64,000 bases of DNA from Streptomyces sp. NBC_01463 (GTDB taxonomy: Bacteria > Actinomycetota > Actinomycetes > Streptomycetales > Streptomycetaceae), in assembly GCA_036227345.1 (NCBI GenBank), contig CP109468.1:8246001-8310000 (forward strand), read 5' to 3'. The notes beneath the pieces were generated by a model, which saw only the letters and a program-made list of their open reading frames with translations, made no database searches and had not been told where the DNA came from. Shown piece by piece: positions 40,235 to 48,748 of the stretch. A program made the translations under genes and the position numbers. Position 1 is the first letter of the stretch. Each line of letters opens with the position of its first letter.

Positions 40235-41161
40235 ATGAACAACGGACTGAAGATCACCGCCTTTGCCGCCGCGCTGGCGGCGACCTTCGGTGTCGCGTAC
40301 GGCGTGGGGAACGGTGTCGGCCCGCAGCTGACCGCCCAGGTGCGGCCCGCGGGTGGGCACGGGGCGGATCACGGGCCCGCCGAGCCGGTCACCGGCCCGG
40401 CGGCGGGCGGGCTGCAGGTCTCCGAGGGCGGCTACACGCTGGATCTGCGGACGCCCGCGCTCGGGGCCGGGACCCGCACCGTCCTGCGGTTCGCCGTGGT
40501 CGACGACGCGACCGGCCGCAGGGTCACCGCGTATCAGCGCGAGCACGGCAAGGAACTGCACCTCGTCCTCGCCTCACGGGACCTCACGGTCTACCGGCAT
40601 CTGCACCCCGTGCGCGCCGCCGACGGCACCTGGTCGGTGCCCGTATCGCTGCCGGCCGCCGGTGGCTACCGCATGTTCGCCGACTTCACCCCGGCCGTGC
40701 GGGGCGCCTCGAACCTGACGCTGGGAACCGACCTCGCCGTGTCCGGCGGCTACCGTCCCAAGGAACTGCCGGCCGTGCGCACCACCGCGGTGACCGACGG
40801 CTACGAGGTGGCGCTGAGCGGAGGGCTGCGCGCCGGCCGGGAGAGCGAACTGGAACTGACCGTCAGCAGGAACGGCAGGCCCGTCACGGACCTGCAGCCC
40901 CACCTCGGTGCGTACGGTCACCTCGTCGCCCTGCGCTCCGGCGACCTCGCCTACCTCCACGTCCACCCGAACGAGGGAGGTCCCGGTCCCGCCGTCTCGT
41001 TCGCGGCCACCGCGCCGAGCGCGGGCACCTACCGTCTCTTCCTCGACTTCCGTCACGGCGGGAAGGTGCACACCGCCGCGTTCACCGTCGAGGCAAGGAC
41101 GACGGCCCGCCCGGAAGCCGGGCGGGCCGGATCTACGACACCTGACACACACGGCCACTGA
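40235..41161 (+). CDS. Secreted or membrane-anchored copper-responsive protein
   Basis: 308 residues. An N-terminal hydrophobic signal or anchor (ITAFAAALAATFGVAYGVGNG) precedes a beta-rich body with two similar Ig-like parts, each with histidines near the strand end (VYRHLHPV and YLHVHPNE). There is a short His-rich AGGHGADHG after the signal and a final DTHGH. The CsoR operator in front argues for copper control, so an extracellular copper-binding role is likely. No copZ, copA or csoR is adjacent. GGAGGAG precedes the ATG. Confidence 0.78.
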   Translation: MNNGLKITAFAAALAATFGVAYGVGNGVGPQLTAQVRPAGGHGADHGPAEPVTGPAAGGLQVSEGGYTLDLRTPALGAGTRTVLRFAVVDDATGRRVTAYQREHGKELHLVLASRDLTVYRHLHPVRAADGTWSVPVSLPAAGGYRMFADFTPAVRGASNLTLGTDLAVSGGYRPKELPAVRTTAVTDGYEVALSGGLRAGRESELELTVSRNGRPVTDLQPHLGAYGHLVALRSGDLAYLHVHPNEGGPGPAVSFAATAPSAGTYRLFLDFRHGGKVHTAAFTVEARTTARPEAGRAGSTTPDTHGH

Positions 41162-41191
41162 TCACGGCACGGCGTGCGGGGGTCGCGTCCC

Positions 41192-41863
41192 TCAGACGTT
41201 CAGCAGGCGCTCGGTGAGGTCGCGGTAGTGCTGCAGGGTGACCCGCAGTTCCTCGGTTCGGGAGCCGGGGTCGCCGTCGCGGCCGGAGCTGCCGAGCGTG
41301 CGCCGCTGTTCCTTGAGTGCCGCCGTGAGCCCGTCGACGACGGAGTCGAAGGTGCTCTCGGCCTCCTCGACCGCCTTGCGGGGACTCTCGACGAACTCGC
41401 TGACGGCGTGCTGGAGCCGCTGGGCGATCTTGTCGTGGTCGCCGTCCGGGATGAGGGAGTGGCGGCTGCCGGGTGTCTCGTCCCGGGTGCGGGGTGTCTC
41501 ATCGCGGGACCCGATTGTCTTCTCCCGGGTGTCAGGTGTCTTCTCCCGCGTGTGGGTCGACCGGGATTCGGGGGACCGGGTGTCGGACGACCGGGCGTCG
41601 GACGACAGGGCGTCGGAGGCCCGGGTGTCGGAGGTCCGGGTGTCGGTCGGCAGTCGGGTCGCCGGTCCGTCGTCGGGCGGTGCGGCCGCCGGGGTCCGCA
41701 TGCGCGGGATACCGGCCGGGGCGTCATCCGGTTTGCGTGCGGCGTCGCCGCCCGTGGAGGCGGGGTCGACCGTGCGGCCGGTGGTGGTGGCCTCCGTGGG
41801 CTTCTTCGCCGCCTCGGGGGCGTCGGTGGGGATGCGAGGAGTGCGATCGGCGTCGTGCGTCAT
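41192..41863 (-). CDS. Hypothetical protein with repetitive linker and helical C-domain
   Basis: 223 residues. The N-terminal ~135 are hydrophilic and repetitive: a five-residue SSDTR-like repeat and a following Arg-Glu-Lys/Asp-Thr-Pro heptad region. The C-terminal ~85 residues are helical (KIAQRLQHAVSEFVESPRKA, VEEAESTFDSVVDGLTAALK) and resemble a part of the upstream gene's product (FVDAPRQAVADADTLLAELA). It overlaps that gene by ATGA. Unknown function; a disordered tether plus four-helix module is my reading. Confidence 0.72.
   Translation of the reverse strand: MTHDADRTPRIPTDAPEAAKKPTEATTTGRTVDPASTGGDAARKPDDAPAGIPRMRTPAAAPPDDGPATRLPTDTRTSDTRASDALSSDARSSDTRSPESRSTHTREKTPDTREKTIGSRDETPRTRDETPGSRHSLIPDGDHDKIAQRLQHAVSEFVESPRKAVEEAESTFDSVVDGLTAALKEQRRTLGSSGRDGDPGSRTEELRVTLQHYRDLTERLLNV
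41576..41650. repeat. Five 15-bp tandem repeats inside coding sequence
   Basis: Five 15-base units of CCGGGTGTCGGACGA type (76-90, 91-105, 106-120, 121-135, 136-150 of this block of numbering, 41 kb) encode SSDTR, SSDAR, ASDAL, TSDTR and PTDTR on the minus strand. The number of copies may vary between strains. Confidence 0.8.
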
Positions 41864-42444
41864 GCCCTGTCACTTCCTTCTGCGTGGTTCGAGTGCCGGC
41901 TGACCGGCCGGTCCGTGCCGTTGGAGACGAGTACGTCGAACAGCCCGCGGGCCTCGAGCAGCGCCTCGCGCATGTTCTCCGTGTCGCCGTCGTTCTGCTT
42001 GGCGTCGTGCACCCGGCGGTAGCCGTTGACGTGTTCGGCATGGTGGACGGAGAGCGCGTCGCTCTGCTCGCCGAAGTCCGTGCCGTCGGGGAAGCCCAGG
42101 TCCTGGGCCAGTTCGGCCAGCAGGGTGTCCGCATCGGCGACCGCCTGCCGGGGCGCGTCGACGAAGCCGCCCTCGATCTGCGTCCAGCGGTCCGCGTACT
42201 GCGCGCGTGCCTCGGGGGTCAACGGACGTTCACGCAGGGAGCGGTGCCGCTTCAGGCGTTCGCGCAGCTCGTTGTCGGCGGCCTTCGCGTCGCCGTCGTG
42301 GCGGGCGACGGTCCGGTCGTACTCGGGGCCGAAGCGGCGCCGCATTCCCTGCCCGCCCGTCTGGCGTGTGTAGAGGAAGGCGAGGGCGCAGGCGGCGACG
42401 AGGACGACAGCGACGATGATCACTACGGTCGTCACGGTCACCAC
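41860..42444 (-). CDS. Membrane-anchored helical protein
   Basis: 194 residues. One N-terminal membrane helix (TVVIIVAVVLVAACALAFLY) then a charged helical domain: RRRFGPEYDRTVARHDGD, RLKRHRSLRERPLTP, YADRWTQIEGGFVDAPRQAV and VNGYRRVHDAKQNDGDTENM. The RFGPEYDR and FVDxPRxAV motifs recur in a family of actinobacterial membrane proteins of unknown role. It overlaps the next gene, which shares the FVDxPRxAV part without the anchor. Start is one of two adjacent GTG codons. Confidence 0.78.
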   Translation of the reverse strand: MVTVTTVVIIVAVVLVAACALAFLYTRQTGGQGMRRRFGPEYDRTVARHDGDAKAADNELRERLKRHRSLRERPLTPEARAQYADRWTQIEGGFVDAPRQAVADADTLLAELAQDLGFPDGTDFGEQSDALSVHHAEHVNGYRRVHDAKQNDGDTENMREALLEARGLFDVLVSNGTDRPVSRHSNHAEGSDRA

Positions 42445-42674
42445 CCCTTCCCGTTCTCGGTCCGCGGGTCGCTGTGTTCCACGCTCACCATCCCTTTCGG
42501 TCCGTGTCCCGGCGCTGTGCCGGCCGGGCGTGCTGCTCGTGTACCCCGCCGTTCGCGTTCAAGGCACGGTGTCTGCCCGCGGCCCGAGTCGGGGGCGGCC
42601 TCCGGCCACCGCCGTACGGCCCCTGGGTATCGTGAAGGGGCTGCATCACACGCATCTCCGAGAGGGGCATCACG

Positions 42675-43079
42675 GTGACCGAGCGCAAGCCCACGGGCGT
42701 CAGCTTCGAGTCGTGGGTCGACAAACAGATTCGTGAGTCCGAACAGCGTGGTGACTTCTCCCAGCTGCCGGGGTTCGGCAAGCCGCTGGAAGCGATGGAC
42801 CGCCCGTACGACGACACGTGGTGGATCAAGGCGAAGATGCAGCGCGAGGGGGTGTCCGTGCTCCCGCCGACCCTGGCCCTGCGTAAAGAGGCGGAGGACA
42901 CCGTCGCAGCCCTGCCGGAGGTCCGCACGGAGGCGGAGGTGCGGCGGATGCTGACCGAGGTGAACGAGAAGATCGACGCGGCCGTCAGACGCCCGCCGCC
43001 CGGCCCCCTGCTGAACCTCCGGCCTTTCGATGTCGAGGCCCTCGTCGACGAGTGGCGCGCGGCCCGCGAGGCTTCCTGA
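42675..43079 (+). CDS. DUF1992 (DnaJC28-like conserved domain) protein
   Basis: 134 residues. The family motif is clear: VDKQIRESEQRGDFSQLPGFGKPL followed by DTWWIKAKMQREGVSVLPPTLALRKE. Also found in DnaJ homologue subfamily C member 28 of eukaryotes; bacterial role unknown, cytoplasmic. GTG 42675 follows GAGAGGGG. Single gene between divergent and co-directional neighbours; GGGTAT at 42625-42630 upstream has no matching -35 for a stress sigma. Confidence 0.9.
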   Translation: MTERKPTGVSFESWVDKQIRESEQRGDFSQLPGFGKPLEAMDRPYDDTWWIKAKMQREGVSVLPPTLALRKEAEDTVAALPEVRTEAEVRRMLTEVNEKIDAAVRRPPPGPLLNLRPFDVEALVDEWRAAREAS

Positions 43080-43139
43080 CGCGGTCGCCCGTGCGTGGGC
43101 CGGTCTTCCGGCCCGGCTCACGTACGTAATACTCCCTGT

Positions 43140-43631
43140 ATGAGATCAGGCATTACGTCGCGGGGGCGCGGGGCGCTGGGCGAAGAGGTGGGGATCCGGC
43201 GGGCCACCGCCCGGGACGCGAAGCGGCTGACCCGGCTGGTGCGGACCTCCCGCGCCTACGAGGGCCCGTACGCACCCATGGTGGCGGGCTACCGGGTGGG
43301 CCACGACTACGTCGAGACGCACCGGGTCTTCGTGGCCGTGGGGGAGACCACCGGACGGCTGCTCGGGTTCTACTCCCTGATCCTCGACCCGCCCGAACTC
43401 GATCTCATGTTCGTCGCCGACGCCGCGCAGGGCGCCGGTATCGGGCGCCTGCTCATCGGACACCTGCGGGACGAGGCGGGCGCGGCCGGACTCACCGATG
43501 TGCGCATCGTGTCGCATCCGCCCGCCGAGGGCTTCTACACGGAGGTGGGCGCCAGGCGGACGGGAACCGTCCGGGCCGCGCCGCCCGCGGTCATGTGGGA
43601 CCGCCCCGAACTGGTGCTGCCCGTCGCCTGA
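43140..43631 (+). CDS. GNAT N-acetyltransferase
   Basis: 163 residues. GNAT core: GIRRATARDAKRLTRLVRTS, then LLGFYSLILDPPELDLMFVAD and the acetyl-CoA loop AQGAGIGRLLIGHL with Q/GxGxG/A. Likely acetylates an amine on a small molecule. ATG 43140 has no Shine-Dalgarno; GTG 43188, right at the domain start, is an alternative. Function and substrate unknown. Confidence 0.85.
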   Translation: MRSGITSRGRGALGEEVGIRRATARDAKRLTRLVRTSRAYEGPYAPMVAGYRVGHDYVETHRVFVAVGETTGRLLGFYSLILDPPELDLMFVADAAQGAGIGRLLIGHLRDEAGAAGLTDVRIVSHPPAEGFYTEVGARRTGTVRAAPPAVMWDRPELVLPVA

Positions 43632-43657
43632 GGCGACAGCGTTCCCGCCGGACCGCG

Positions 43658-45151
43658 TCAGTGACCCGCGGCCAGCTCGCCGCTCAAGGTGCCGTGGATC
43701 CGGGCGCTGTCCTGATTGAGGCCGATGATCTCCACCGTCTTGCCCCGCTGCGCGTACCTCGCGGTGACCGTGTCCAGGGCGGCCACGGAGGAGGCGTCCC
43801 AGACGTGGGCGGCCGACAGGTCGATGACGACGCGGGCCGGATCGCCCGCGTAGTCGAACCGCGTGACCAGGTCGTTCGAGGAGGCGAAGAACAGCTCGCC
43901 GGTGACGGCGTAGAGCACGCTGTCGCCCTCCGGGTCCGTCACCGAGGTGACCTGTGCGACCCCGGCGACCCGACGGGCGAAGACGACCATCGCGCAGAGC
44001 GTGCCCACCACCACGCCGATGGCCAGGTTGTGGGTGGCGACCACGCACGCCACGGTGATCACCATGACGCCGGTCTCGCCGAGGGGCATCCGGCGCAGCG
44101 TCGCCGGTGCGACCGAGTGCCAGTCGAACGTACCCACCGACACCATCACCATCACGGCGACCAGCGCGGCCATCGGGATGTCCGAGACGATGGGGCCGAA
44201 GACGATGCAGAGCACCATCAGGAACGCACCGGCCAGGAAGGTGGACAGCCGCGTCCGCGCGCCCGACACGCGTACGTTGATCATCGTCTGGCCGATCATC
44301 GCGCAGCCGCCCATACCGCCGAAGAACCCGGTCACCACGTTGGCGATGCCCTGGCCGACCGACTCGCGCGTCTTGCTGGAACGGGTGTCGGTGATCTCGT
44401 CGACGAGCTTCGCCGTCATCAGCGACTCCATCAGCCCCACCAGGGCCATCGCCAGCGCGTACGGCGCGATCGTCGTCAGCGTCTCCATGGTGAACGGGAC
44501 GTCCGGCAGTCCCGGCACCGGCAGGGAGGACGGCAGGGCGCCCTTGTCGCCGACCGTCGGCACCGCGATCGCGGCACCGACGGTGATCGCGGTGAGGATC
44601 GCGATGGAGACCAGCGGCGCCGGCACGGCCTTCGTCAGCTTCGGGAAGAACACCATCAGGGCGAGGCCGCCCACGATCAGCGGATAGACGGCCCACGGCA
44701 CGTCGTGCATCTCGGGGACCTGCGCCATGAAGATCAGGATCGCCAGGGCGTTCACGAAGCCGACCATGACGCTGCGCGGCACGAAACGCATCAGCCGTGC
44801 CACGCCCAGTGCGCCCAGCACGATCTGGAAGAGGCCGCCGAGGATGACCGCGGCGACGAGATACCCGAACCCGTGCTCGCGGTTGAGCGGGGCGATGACG
44901 AGGGCCACCGCGCCCGTCGCGGCCGAGATCATCGCGGGCCGGCCGCCCACGACGGAGATGGTGACGGCCATGGTGAACGAGGCGAAGAGGCCGATGCGGG
45001 GGTCGACACCGGCGATGATCGAGAAGGAGATCGCCTCGGGTATGAGGGCCAGCGCGACGACCAGACCTGCCAGGACCTCGGTACGCAGCACCTTCGGCGA
45101 CCGGACGGGGGCGGTCAGTTCCTTCAGCGACCGTGCGGGGGAGAGCAGCAA
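43658..45151 (-). CDS. SulP-family anion transporter with STAS domain
   Basis: About 497 residues. Ten or more membrane helices begin at RTEVLAGLVVALALIPEAIS with SIIAGVDPRIGLFASF and the sulfate-transporter segment GRPAMISAATGAVALV. The last ~100 residues are a STAS domain (RVVIDLSAAHVWDASSVAAL). Transports sulfate, bicarbonate or another anion, usually with H+ or Na+. The start is unsure: TTG 45151 fits homology to the family start but has no good ribosome site, and the frame remains open upstream into the divergent promoter. Confidence 0.88.
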   Translation of the reverse strand: MLLSPARSLKELTAPVRSPKVLRTEVLAGLVVALALIPEAISFSIIAGVDPRIGLFASFTMAVTISVVGGRPAMISAATGAVALVIAPLNREHGFGYLVAAVILGGLFQIVLGALGVARLMRFVPRSVMVGFVNALAILIFMAQVPEMHDVPWAVYPLIVGGLALMVFFPKLTKAVPAPLVSIAILTAITVGAAIAVPTVGDKGALPSSLPVPGLPDVPFTMETLTTIAPYALAMALVGLMESLMTAKLVDEITDTRSSKTRESVGQGIANVVTGFFGGMGGCAMIGQTMINVRVSGARTRLSTFLAGAFLMVLCIVFGPIVSDIPMAALVAVMVMVSVGTFDWHSVAPATLRRMPLGETGVMVITVACVVATHNLAIGVVVGTLCAMVVFARRVAGVAQVTSVTDPEGDSVLYAVTGELFFASSNDLVTRFDYAGDPARVVIDLSAAHVWDASSVAALDTVTARYAQRGKTVEIIGLNQDSARIHGTLSGELAAGH

Positions 45152-45351
45152 GGGGAGCGGGACCTGTCCTGTTCGGGCGGAGCCCGGGACCGCCCGCCCG
45201 GCGGCGGGCACCGGGCGTTGTGCTGACCCCGGAATTCTACCCCCCGCCCCGGGTCCGGGACGCTCCGCGAGGGGCCGTGGGCCACTGGGCGGTCTACCGT
45301 GTGGGAAAGGCGATGACGCGGACGCCGCGGCTGTCCGGACGGAGGTCCACG

Positions 45352-45876
45352 GTGAGCCCGACACCCGAGGGGGACAGTGGCGAGGACGGTGCGTGGGGAC
45401 GCCGCCGCGAGACGCCCGAGCAACGGGCGGACCGCCGGTGGACCGATCTGCTCCAGGAACTGCGCGTCGCCCAGACCGGCGTGCAGATCCTCTTCGGCTT
45501 CCTGCTCGCCGTCGTCTTCCAGCCGCGCTTCACGGACCTCTCCGACACCGACCGCACGATCTACGTCGTCACGGTGATGTTCGGGTCGGCCACCGCGGGG
45601 GCGCTCATCGGGCCGGTCTCGTACCACCGGCTGCTGACCGGGAGGCGGATGAAACCGGAGACGGTCACCTGGGCGTCGCGCCTCACCGTGATCGGGCTGG
45701 TCCTGCTGTTCTGCACGATGTGCTCGGCGCTCCTGCTGATCCTCCGGGTGGCGCTGCACAACGCCCTCGCCCTGTGGCTGGTCGGCGGGATGGCGCTGTG
45801 GTTCCTGGTCTGCTGGTTCGTGTTCCCGGCCTGGGCGCTGGCCCGCTCCCGGCCCGGACCACGACGGGAGAAGTGA
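45352..45876 (+). CDS. DUF6328-family four-helix membrane protein
   Basis: 174 residues with a short charged N-tail (PEQRADRRWTDLLQELRVAQTG), then about four membrane helices, including VQILFGFLLAVVFQPRF and ALALWLVGGMALWFLVCWFVF. Matches the actinobacterial DUF6328 family. GTG 45352 has GGAGG at six bases; ATG 45313 is the alternative. Divergent from the SulP gene. Unknown role; possibly a stress-induced membrane protein. Confidence 0.8.
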   Translation: MSPTPEGDSGEDGAWGRRRETPEQRADRRWTDLLQELRVAQTGVQILFGFLLAVVFQPRFTDLSDTDRTIYVVTVMFGSATAGALIGPVSYHRLLTGRRMKPETVTWASRLTVIGLVLLFCTMCSALLLILRVALHNALALWLVGGMALWFLVCWFVFPAWALARSRPGPRREK

Positions 45877-45900
45877 CGCTGCCGGGTACCGGGCGGTGGT

Positions 45901-46728
45901 TCACGCCGTACCGGTGGCCGCCGATGTGTGGACGTCCGTCAGCGTGACGAGCCCGCCGTCGGGGTCGATCAGGGTCGCCTCGCGGCCCTCGGGCCCGGTC
46001 AGCTCCTCGACCAGCGAACCGCCGCGCTCACGCGCCGCCGCGACAGCCGCGGGGACGTCGTCCACCGGGAAGATGACCTGCCAGTGCGGGCGGACGAGCG
46101 GATCGGGCGCCGCCTCGACCGCGTCCGAGCTGATGCGGGCCAGCTGGCGGCCGCCGCACTCCACGATCACCTCGTCCTTCACGTACGTCACCTCACAGGC
46201 GCCGGGACGCCCGCTGGCCCAGTCCAGGACCTCGCCGTAGAAGATCGCCGCGTCGAACGCGCTCCGGGTGCGCAGCCGCAGCCAGGCGTGCGCATGGCCG
46301 TCCGGGGCCGGCGGCGAAGTCGCCGGCTCGGTCCGTTCCCAGATGCCGAACCCCGCACCGTCGCGGTCGGCGGCCAGCGCGCCGCGCCCCTTGCCCAGCC
46401 CCAGCGGGCCCACCGCCACCGTGCCGCTGCGCTCCCGGATCCGGGCAGCGGCCACATCGGCGTCCCGGACGGCGAAGTAGGGCGTCCACGCCACCGCGAC
46501 GCGGAACGTACTGGCCACGGCGCCGATCCCGGCCACCGGTACGTCGCCGCGGCGGGCGACCGAGAACTCCTGGCCGAGCTTGCCCGGCCGGAACGTCCAG
46601 CCCATCACCGGGCCGTAGAACTCCTGGGCCGACTCCAGGCCGAGGGTCATCAGATTGACCCAGCAGGGCGCGGCCGAGCCGGTCAGCGGCGCGGGCGCGG
46701 ATGCCATACCAGAGGTGCCTGCGGTCAT
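45901..46728 (-). CDS. Two-domain VOC (glyoxalase-like) protein
   Basis: 275 residues with two VOC modules. First: CWVNLMTLGLESAQEFYGPVMGW; second: AWLRLRTRSAFDAAIFYGEVLDW, ending GREATLIDPDGGLVTLTDVH. This tandem arrangement resembles CFP30-type/hydroxylase-like VOC proteins of Streptomyces and mycobacteria. It probably binds a small hydrophobic ligand. Start at 46728 begins just before module one; earlier in-frame codons are outside the fold. Convergent with the DUF6328 gene, stops 24 bases apart. Confidence 0.85.
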   Translation of the reverse strand: MTAGTSGMASAPAPLTGSAAPCWVNLMTLGLESAQEFYGPVMGWTFRPGKLGQEFSVARRGDVPVAGIGAVASTFRVAVAWTPYFAVRDADVAAARIRERSGTVAVGPLGLGKGRGALAADRDGAGFGIWERTEPATSPPAPDGHAHAWLRLRTRSAFDAAIFYGEVLDWASGRPGACEVTYVKDEVIVECGGRQLARISSDAVEAAPDPLVRPHWQVIFPVDDVPAAVAAARERGGSLVEELTGPEGREATLIDPDGGLVTLTDVHTSAATGTA

Positions 46729-46896
46729 GGTCCTACTGCCTTCATGGGATGTGCGGCAGACGTGTGCCGGTGGCCTTCGGGCCTTCACCAGCCTCACCGC
46801 GGGCGGCCGCTCCCGCAACACGCGGCTTCGCCGCCCGCCGCGGCACCGGGTGGGCGCCCCGCCGGGCCGGCGGTCCGGGACCGCGGCGCGGGCCGC

Positions 46897-47229
46897 TCAG
46901 TCGCGCCGCTCCTCGTCGTCCCGGTGGGCGGTCCCGCTGCCGTGATCACCGAGCTCGTACGGCGAGAGCCCCCGGCCGTCGGCGGGGAAGCTGTCGTCGC
47001 CATGGACGTCGTGCTCCTCGACGTGGGCGCGGTGATCGGGCACCACCGGCTGCTCGTCGGGCCGGGGAGGGGGCAACTCCTCGGCCCGACGCCGCCTGCC
47101 CAGCCAGACGGCGCCGATCAGCACGGCCACCAGGACCACGCCGACCACGGCCATCACCCACCCTGTCGCGCTCCGTCCGTCCGCGAGGGTGATGGCGAGG
47201 GAATTCAGGGCTCCATCCGATACGTCCAT
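46897..47229 (-). CDS. DUF6479-family membrane protein
   Basis: 110 residues. One membrane helix (GWVMAVVGVVLVAVLIGAVW) is followed by LGRRRRAEELPPPRPDEQP and an acidic, His-rich tail with GRGLSPYELGDHGSG. This is the plan of the Streptomyces DUF6479 family, of unknown role. ATG 47229 has no Shine-Dalgarno. A GAGT-N15-GGGTAT sequence just upstream resembles a sigma-B-type promoter but would give an almost leaderless transcript. Monocistronic. Confidence 0.8.
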   Translation of the reverse strand: MDVSDGALNSLAITLADGRSATGWVMAVVGVVLVAVLIGAVWLGRRRRAEELPPPRPDEQPVVPDHRAHVEEHDVHGDDSFPADGRGLSPYELGDHGSGTAHRDDEERRD

Positions 47230-47273
47230 GCTTGCCGGATACCCCGGGGCGGGGCAGTCACTCGGATCTGCGG

Positions 47274-47326
47274 TCGAATTCATGTTTTAAGTGGATATGG
47301 CCGTGAAAAGTGTTTCGAATTCATGT
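47274..47326. repeat. 12-bp direct repeat TCGAATTCATGT in divergent spacer
   Basis: The 12-mer occurs at 47274-47285 and 47315-47326, 41 bases apart, nearly four helical turns. It is A/T-rich and lies between the DUF6479 gene and the divergent hypothetical gene. A regulator-binding pair is likely; the protein is not known. Confidence 0.5.
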
Positions 47327-47429
47327 GAGGTGAATTGCCGCCGGCACCCGCGGGGCGGCCGGGCCCCTCATGTCGCAGGCGTGCGGCTGCGGGGCGAGCC
47401 TGGAAGTGACCCCTCCGGAAGGAACCGCG

Positions 47430-47822
47430 GTGAACAGCACACAGGAAGAGCAGCGGACGGACGAGAGCCGTTCCGGCAGTGAGGTGTCGGTCGTCGTCAG
47501 CGGGTGCGAGAAGGGCGACGCGCGCACGGTCTTCGACGTGCTGAGGGCCGCCTTCACCACCGACCGGGCCTCCGTCGACGTGCCGCAGGACGTCAACGGC
47601 AAGCGTCCGACCGCATGGGTCGTGACGGTCGATGTCACCGAGGCCCGCGTGGTGTCGGGGCCCGTACGGCTCGGCGCACCCGTCACGGTCGACGCGCAGG
47701 GCGGCTACTGGGCGGTTGAGCGCCTGCGGCAGAGCCTGGCGGACGCCTTCGCCGTCCGGGTCGTGGGCACCGTCTCCGGCGACCAGGAGGAGGAGGTCCG
47801 TCTGCGGCTGGAGAACGCCTAG
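47430..47822 (+). CDS. Hypothetical small protein
   Basis: 130 residues, soluble, no Cys-rich or membrane part. After an acidic tail a beta-alpha fold follows: SVVVSGCEKGDARTVFDVLR, TAWVVTVDVTEARVVSGPVR and YWAVERLRQSLADAFAVRVV. Not a family I recognise. GTG 47430 follows GGAAGGAA. Transcribed from the spacer that contains the 12-bp direct repeat, divergent from DUF6479; both may respond to the same regulator. Confidence 0.6.
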   Translation: MNSTQEEQRTDESRSGSEVSVVVSGCEKGDARTVFDVLRAAFTTDRASVDVPQDVNGKRPTAWVVTVDVTEARVVSGPVRLGAPVTVDAQGGYWAVERLRQSLADAFAVRVVGTVSGDQEEEVRLRLENA

Positions 47823-47957
47823 CGCCTCTCCCGGAGACGGCCCGCCGTCCGCTGCTCCATCCGCCCGCCACGCCGACCTGCGGACGGCACACACCGGACG
47901 GATATGCGCCGGTCACAGGGGGTGAGGGGCCGGATATGTTGCGCGACCGGCTCCACC

Positions 47958-47979
47958 GGGTCACCCTATGGAGTGACCC
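47958..47979. promoter_or_regulatory. Dyad GGGTCAC-N8-GTGACCC upstream of ATP-binding regulator
   Basis: Perfect 7-base arms with an 8-base centre, 88 bases before the gene for the RsbW-like protein. Candidate operator. Confidence 0.45.
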
Positions 47980-48067
47980 AGAAGTGACATCTGCTCACTG
48001 TTCGTATTCGGGGGTCGTTGGTTCAACGGGGCGAAGCATGTGGGCCTCGATGTGAGGAGCCTCGACG

Positions 48068-48571
48068 ATGACCGTTCCACTCGACCGGCACTATCTGGTC
48101 GAACTCCAGGTATCGGCAGAGCGTGTGTCCCAGCTGCGACGGATCGTCGCCGCACACCTCCGTCACTGGAGTCTCGAACTCCACATCCGGCCCGTGTGCC
48201 GGGCTGTGGAGGAGCTGCTGACCAACGTCCAGCGGCACGTCGGTGACGACAACACCTGTGTCCTCGAACTCCGCTGGTCCGGACGGCACCTCACGGTCTC
48301 CGTCGCCGACAACGGTTCCGACATGCCGCGGCTGCTCCACGAGGGCGGCGGCCTCAGCCGGGTCATGGCGCTCAGCGACAGCTGGGGCACCTGCCGGACC
48401 GCCGAGGGCAAGGTCGTCTGGTTCACCCGGTACGCGCAGGAGCCGCAGCTCATCGAGCTGGTGCCGCTGCCGCCGCTGCCCGGGGTCCGCGAGTTCCGCC
48501 GGCCGCCGGCCGTCGTCACGGACCTTCCCGCGGCGGCCCCGGTCCGGACCGACGCCCTCGCCCTCGTCTGA
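48068..48571 (+). CDS. RsbW-like ATP-binding protein (HATPase_c, anti-sigma kinase type)
   Basis: 167 residues of the serine-kinase anti-sigma fold. The N-box is in CRAVEELLTNVQRHVGD, followed by the G1 box VSVADNGSDMPRLL. The C-terminal ~45 residues (VPLPPLPGVREFRRPPAVV) are an added tail. Streptomyces carry dozens of these; they bind and sometimes phosphorylate anti-anti-sigma factors. No sigma or antagonist gene is adjacent. GAGGAG precedes the ATG. Confidence 0.87.
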   Translation: MTVPLDRHYLVELQVSAERVSQLRRIVAAHLRHWSLELHIRPVCRAVEELLTNVQRHVGDDNTCVLELRWSGRHLTVSVADNGSDMPRLLHEGGGLSRVMALSDSWGTCRTAEGKVVWFTRYAQEPQLIELVPLPPLPGVREFRRPPAVVTDLPAAAPVRTDALALV

Positions 48572-48647
48572 GGCGGCGGTACGGAGCGGCCCTGACCGTC
48601 CCCGCCCCCCGGCGCACCCTCCGGCGCGGATCCACTGCCCCTTTCGG

Positions 48648-48671
48648 GCATGGTCCGCGCCGGTCGGGTAT
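48648..48671 (+). promoter_or_regulatory. Possible sigma-B-type promoter of the gabD-like gene
   Basis: GCAT-N14-GGGTAT fits GNNT-N14-16-GGGTAY, the stress-sigma consensus of Streptomyces, 77 bases upstream of the ATG. The motif is short and degenerate, so chance occurrence is possible. Confidence 0.4.
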
Positions 48672-48748
48672 CCGGGTGGAGGGGTCCGCGTTGCGTCGCC
48701 GCGCGCGGCGCGGCACGGTCGAAGTACCGAGGCAAGGAGGCCACAGTC

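Noticed and set aside
41576..41650. The 15-bp tandem units as a CRISPR or regulatory repeat array
   Set aside because: They are contiguous, in frame and encode a five-residue protein repeat, so they belong to the coding sequence.
42625..42630. GGGTAT upstream of the DUF1992 gene as a sigma-B promoter
   Set aside because: No GNNT lies 14-16 bases upstream.
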